NCBI GenBank assembly: GCA_017964325.1
Contig: JAGCSE010000032.1
Coordinates: 1 to 6,531 of the forward strand
Length of the DNA: 6,531 nt
Source of the DNA: Victivallales bacterium
GTDB lineage: Bacteria > Verrucomicrobiota > Lentisphaeria > Oligosphaerales > Oligosphaeraceae
Reading direction: 5' to 3'
A program made the position numbers and the translations under genes. Shown piece by piece: positions 6,402 through 6,531 of the stretch. The number at the start of each line of letters is the position of its first letter. The first letter of the stretch is position 1. The notes under the pieces were generated by a model. That model was not told the origin of the DNA, did not search any database, and saw nothing but the letters and a program-made list of their open reading frames with translations.

Positions 6402-6488
6402 TGGCGCGGCGCGTCCCGCCTGCGCCGTGTGGGTGGCGCGTGCGGGACGCCTGCGCCGTGTGGGTGGCGCGTGCGTCCCGCCTGCGCC
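6402..6488. repeat. GC-rich 31-bp tandem repeat with alternating inverted 9-mers
   Basis: Directly after the phosphodiesterase stop, a 28-base block (6417-6444) recurs exactly at 6448-6475. A partial third copy follows at 6479-6488, giving a 31-base period. A 3' half-unit begins at 6402 (TGGCGCG). The 9-mer between the cores alternates in orientation: GCGTCCCGC (6411-6419), GCGGGACGC (6442-6450), GCGTCCCGC (6473-6481). Each core also carries GCGCC and GGCGC arms around the loop GTGTGGGT. Two long GC-rich hairpins result, 6411-6450 and 6442-6481, and they share the middle 9-mer, so they exclude each other. There is no U tract, so it is not a textbook terminator, but it could slow RNA decay or end transcription. 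REP-like dispersed repeats are a reasonable comparison. Confidence 0.85.
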
Positions 6489-6531
6489 TATCGATTGACT
6501 CCCTAAAAAACCTTTCAATCCTTTCATCACA

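Noticed and set aside
6402..6488. CRISPR array or classical rho-independent terminator
   Set aside because: The 28-base copies are separated by only 3 bases, so there are no spacers, and no U tract follows the hairpins.
6494..6522. Possible rightward promoter starting TTGACT
   Set aside because: The position 17 bases downstream reads ATCCTT, a poor -10 box, and no gene start is visible before the window ends.

Overview
The window looks like chromosomal DNA of a Gram-negative bacterium. A signal-peptide-bearing exported enzyme and Shine-Dalgarno-led genes point to bacteria. The combination of an OleA-type condensing enzyme, an electron-transfer flavoprotein (ETF) pair and a secreted protein with a carbohydrate-enzyme-style N-terminal region would suit the PVC superphylum (Lentisphaerota, Kiritimatiellota, Verrucomicrobiota), probably an anaerobe. 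That placement is inference from gene content only.

Layout: two divergent transcription units share a regulatory region at about 3988-4213. Leftward (minus strand) run etfB (3987-3187), etfA (3168-2167), an oleA-like thiolase-fold synthase (2048-1014) and an enolase-like gene (927 to beyond base 1). Rightward run an rlmB-like 23S rRNA 2'-O-methyltransferase (4214-4918) and, 15 bases later, a secreted glycerophosphodiester phosphodiesterase-family protein (4934-6400). A GC-rich hairpin repeat (6402-6488) follows it. Bases 6489-6531 are ordinary A+T-richer DNA in which I see no feature.

The leftward operon is the most interesting part. EtfAB passes electrons between flavoenzymes. OleA joins two acyl-CoA molecules head to head into a long beta-keto acid, the first step of long-chain olefin or ketone formation. 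The last visible gene is clearly enolase-derived over at least 309 residues, yet by alignment it has lost the Ser-loop, the active-site His region and two of the three magnesium-binding Asp/Glu residues, while its frame is intact. It is probably an enolase pseudoenzyme or an enolase-fold protein with a new job. No acyl-CoA dehydrogenase and no oleB, oleC or oleD is seen, so the redox partner and later lipid-pathway genes must lie off the left edge or elsewhere.

Two kinds of repeat occupy gene ends. An AT-rich heptamer array (unit AATTSTT) overlaps the etfA stop codon, and a shorter copy of the same module abuts the oleA stop codon. A 31-base GC-rich repeat with alternating inverted 9-mers follows the phosphodiesterase gene.
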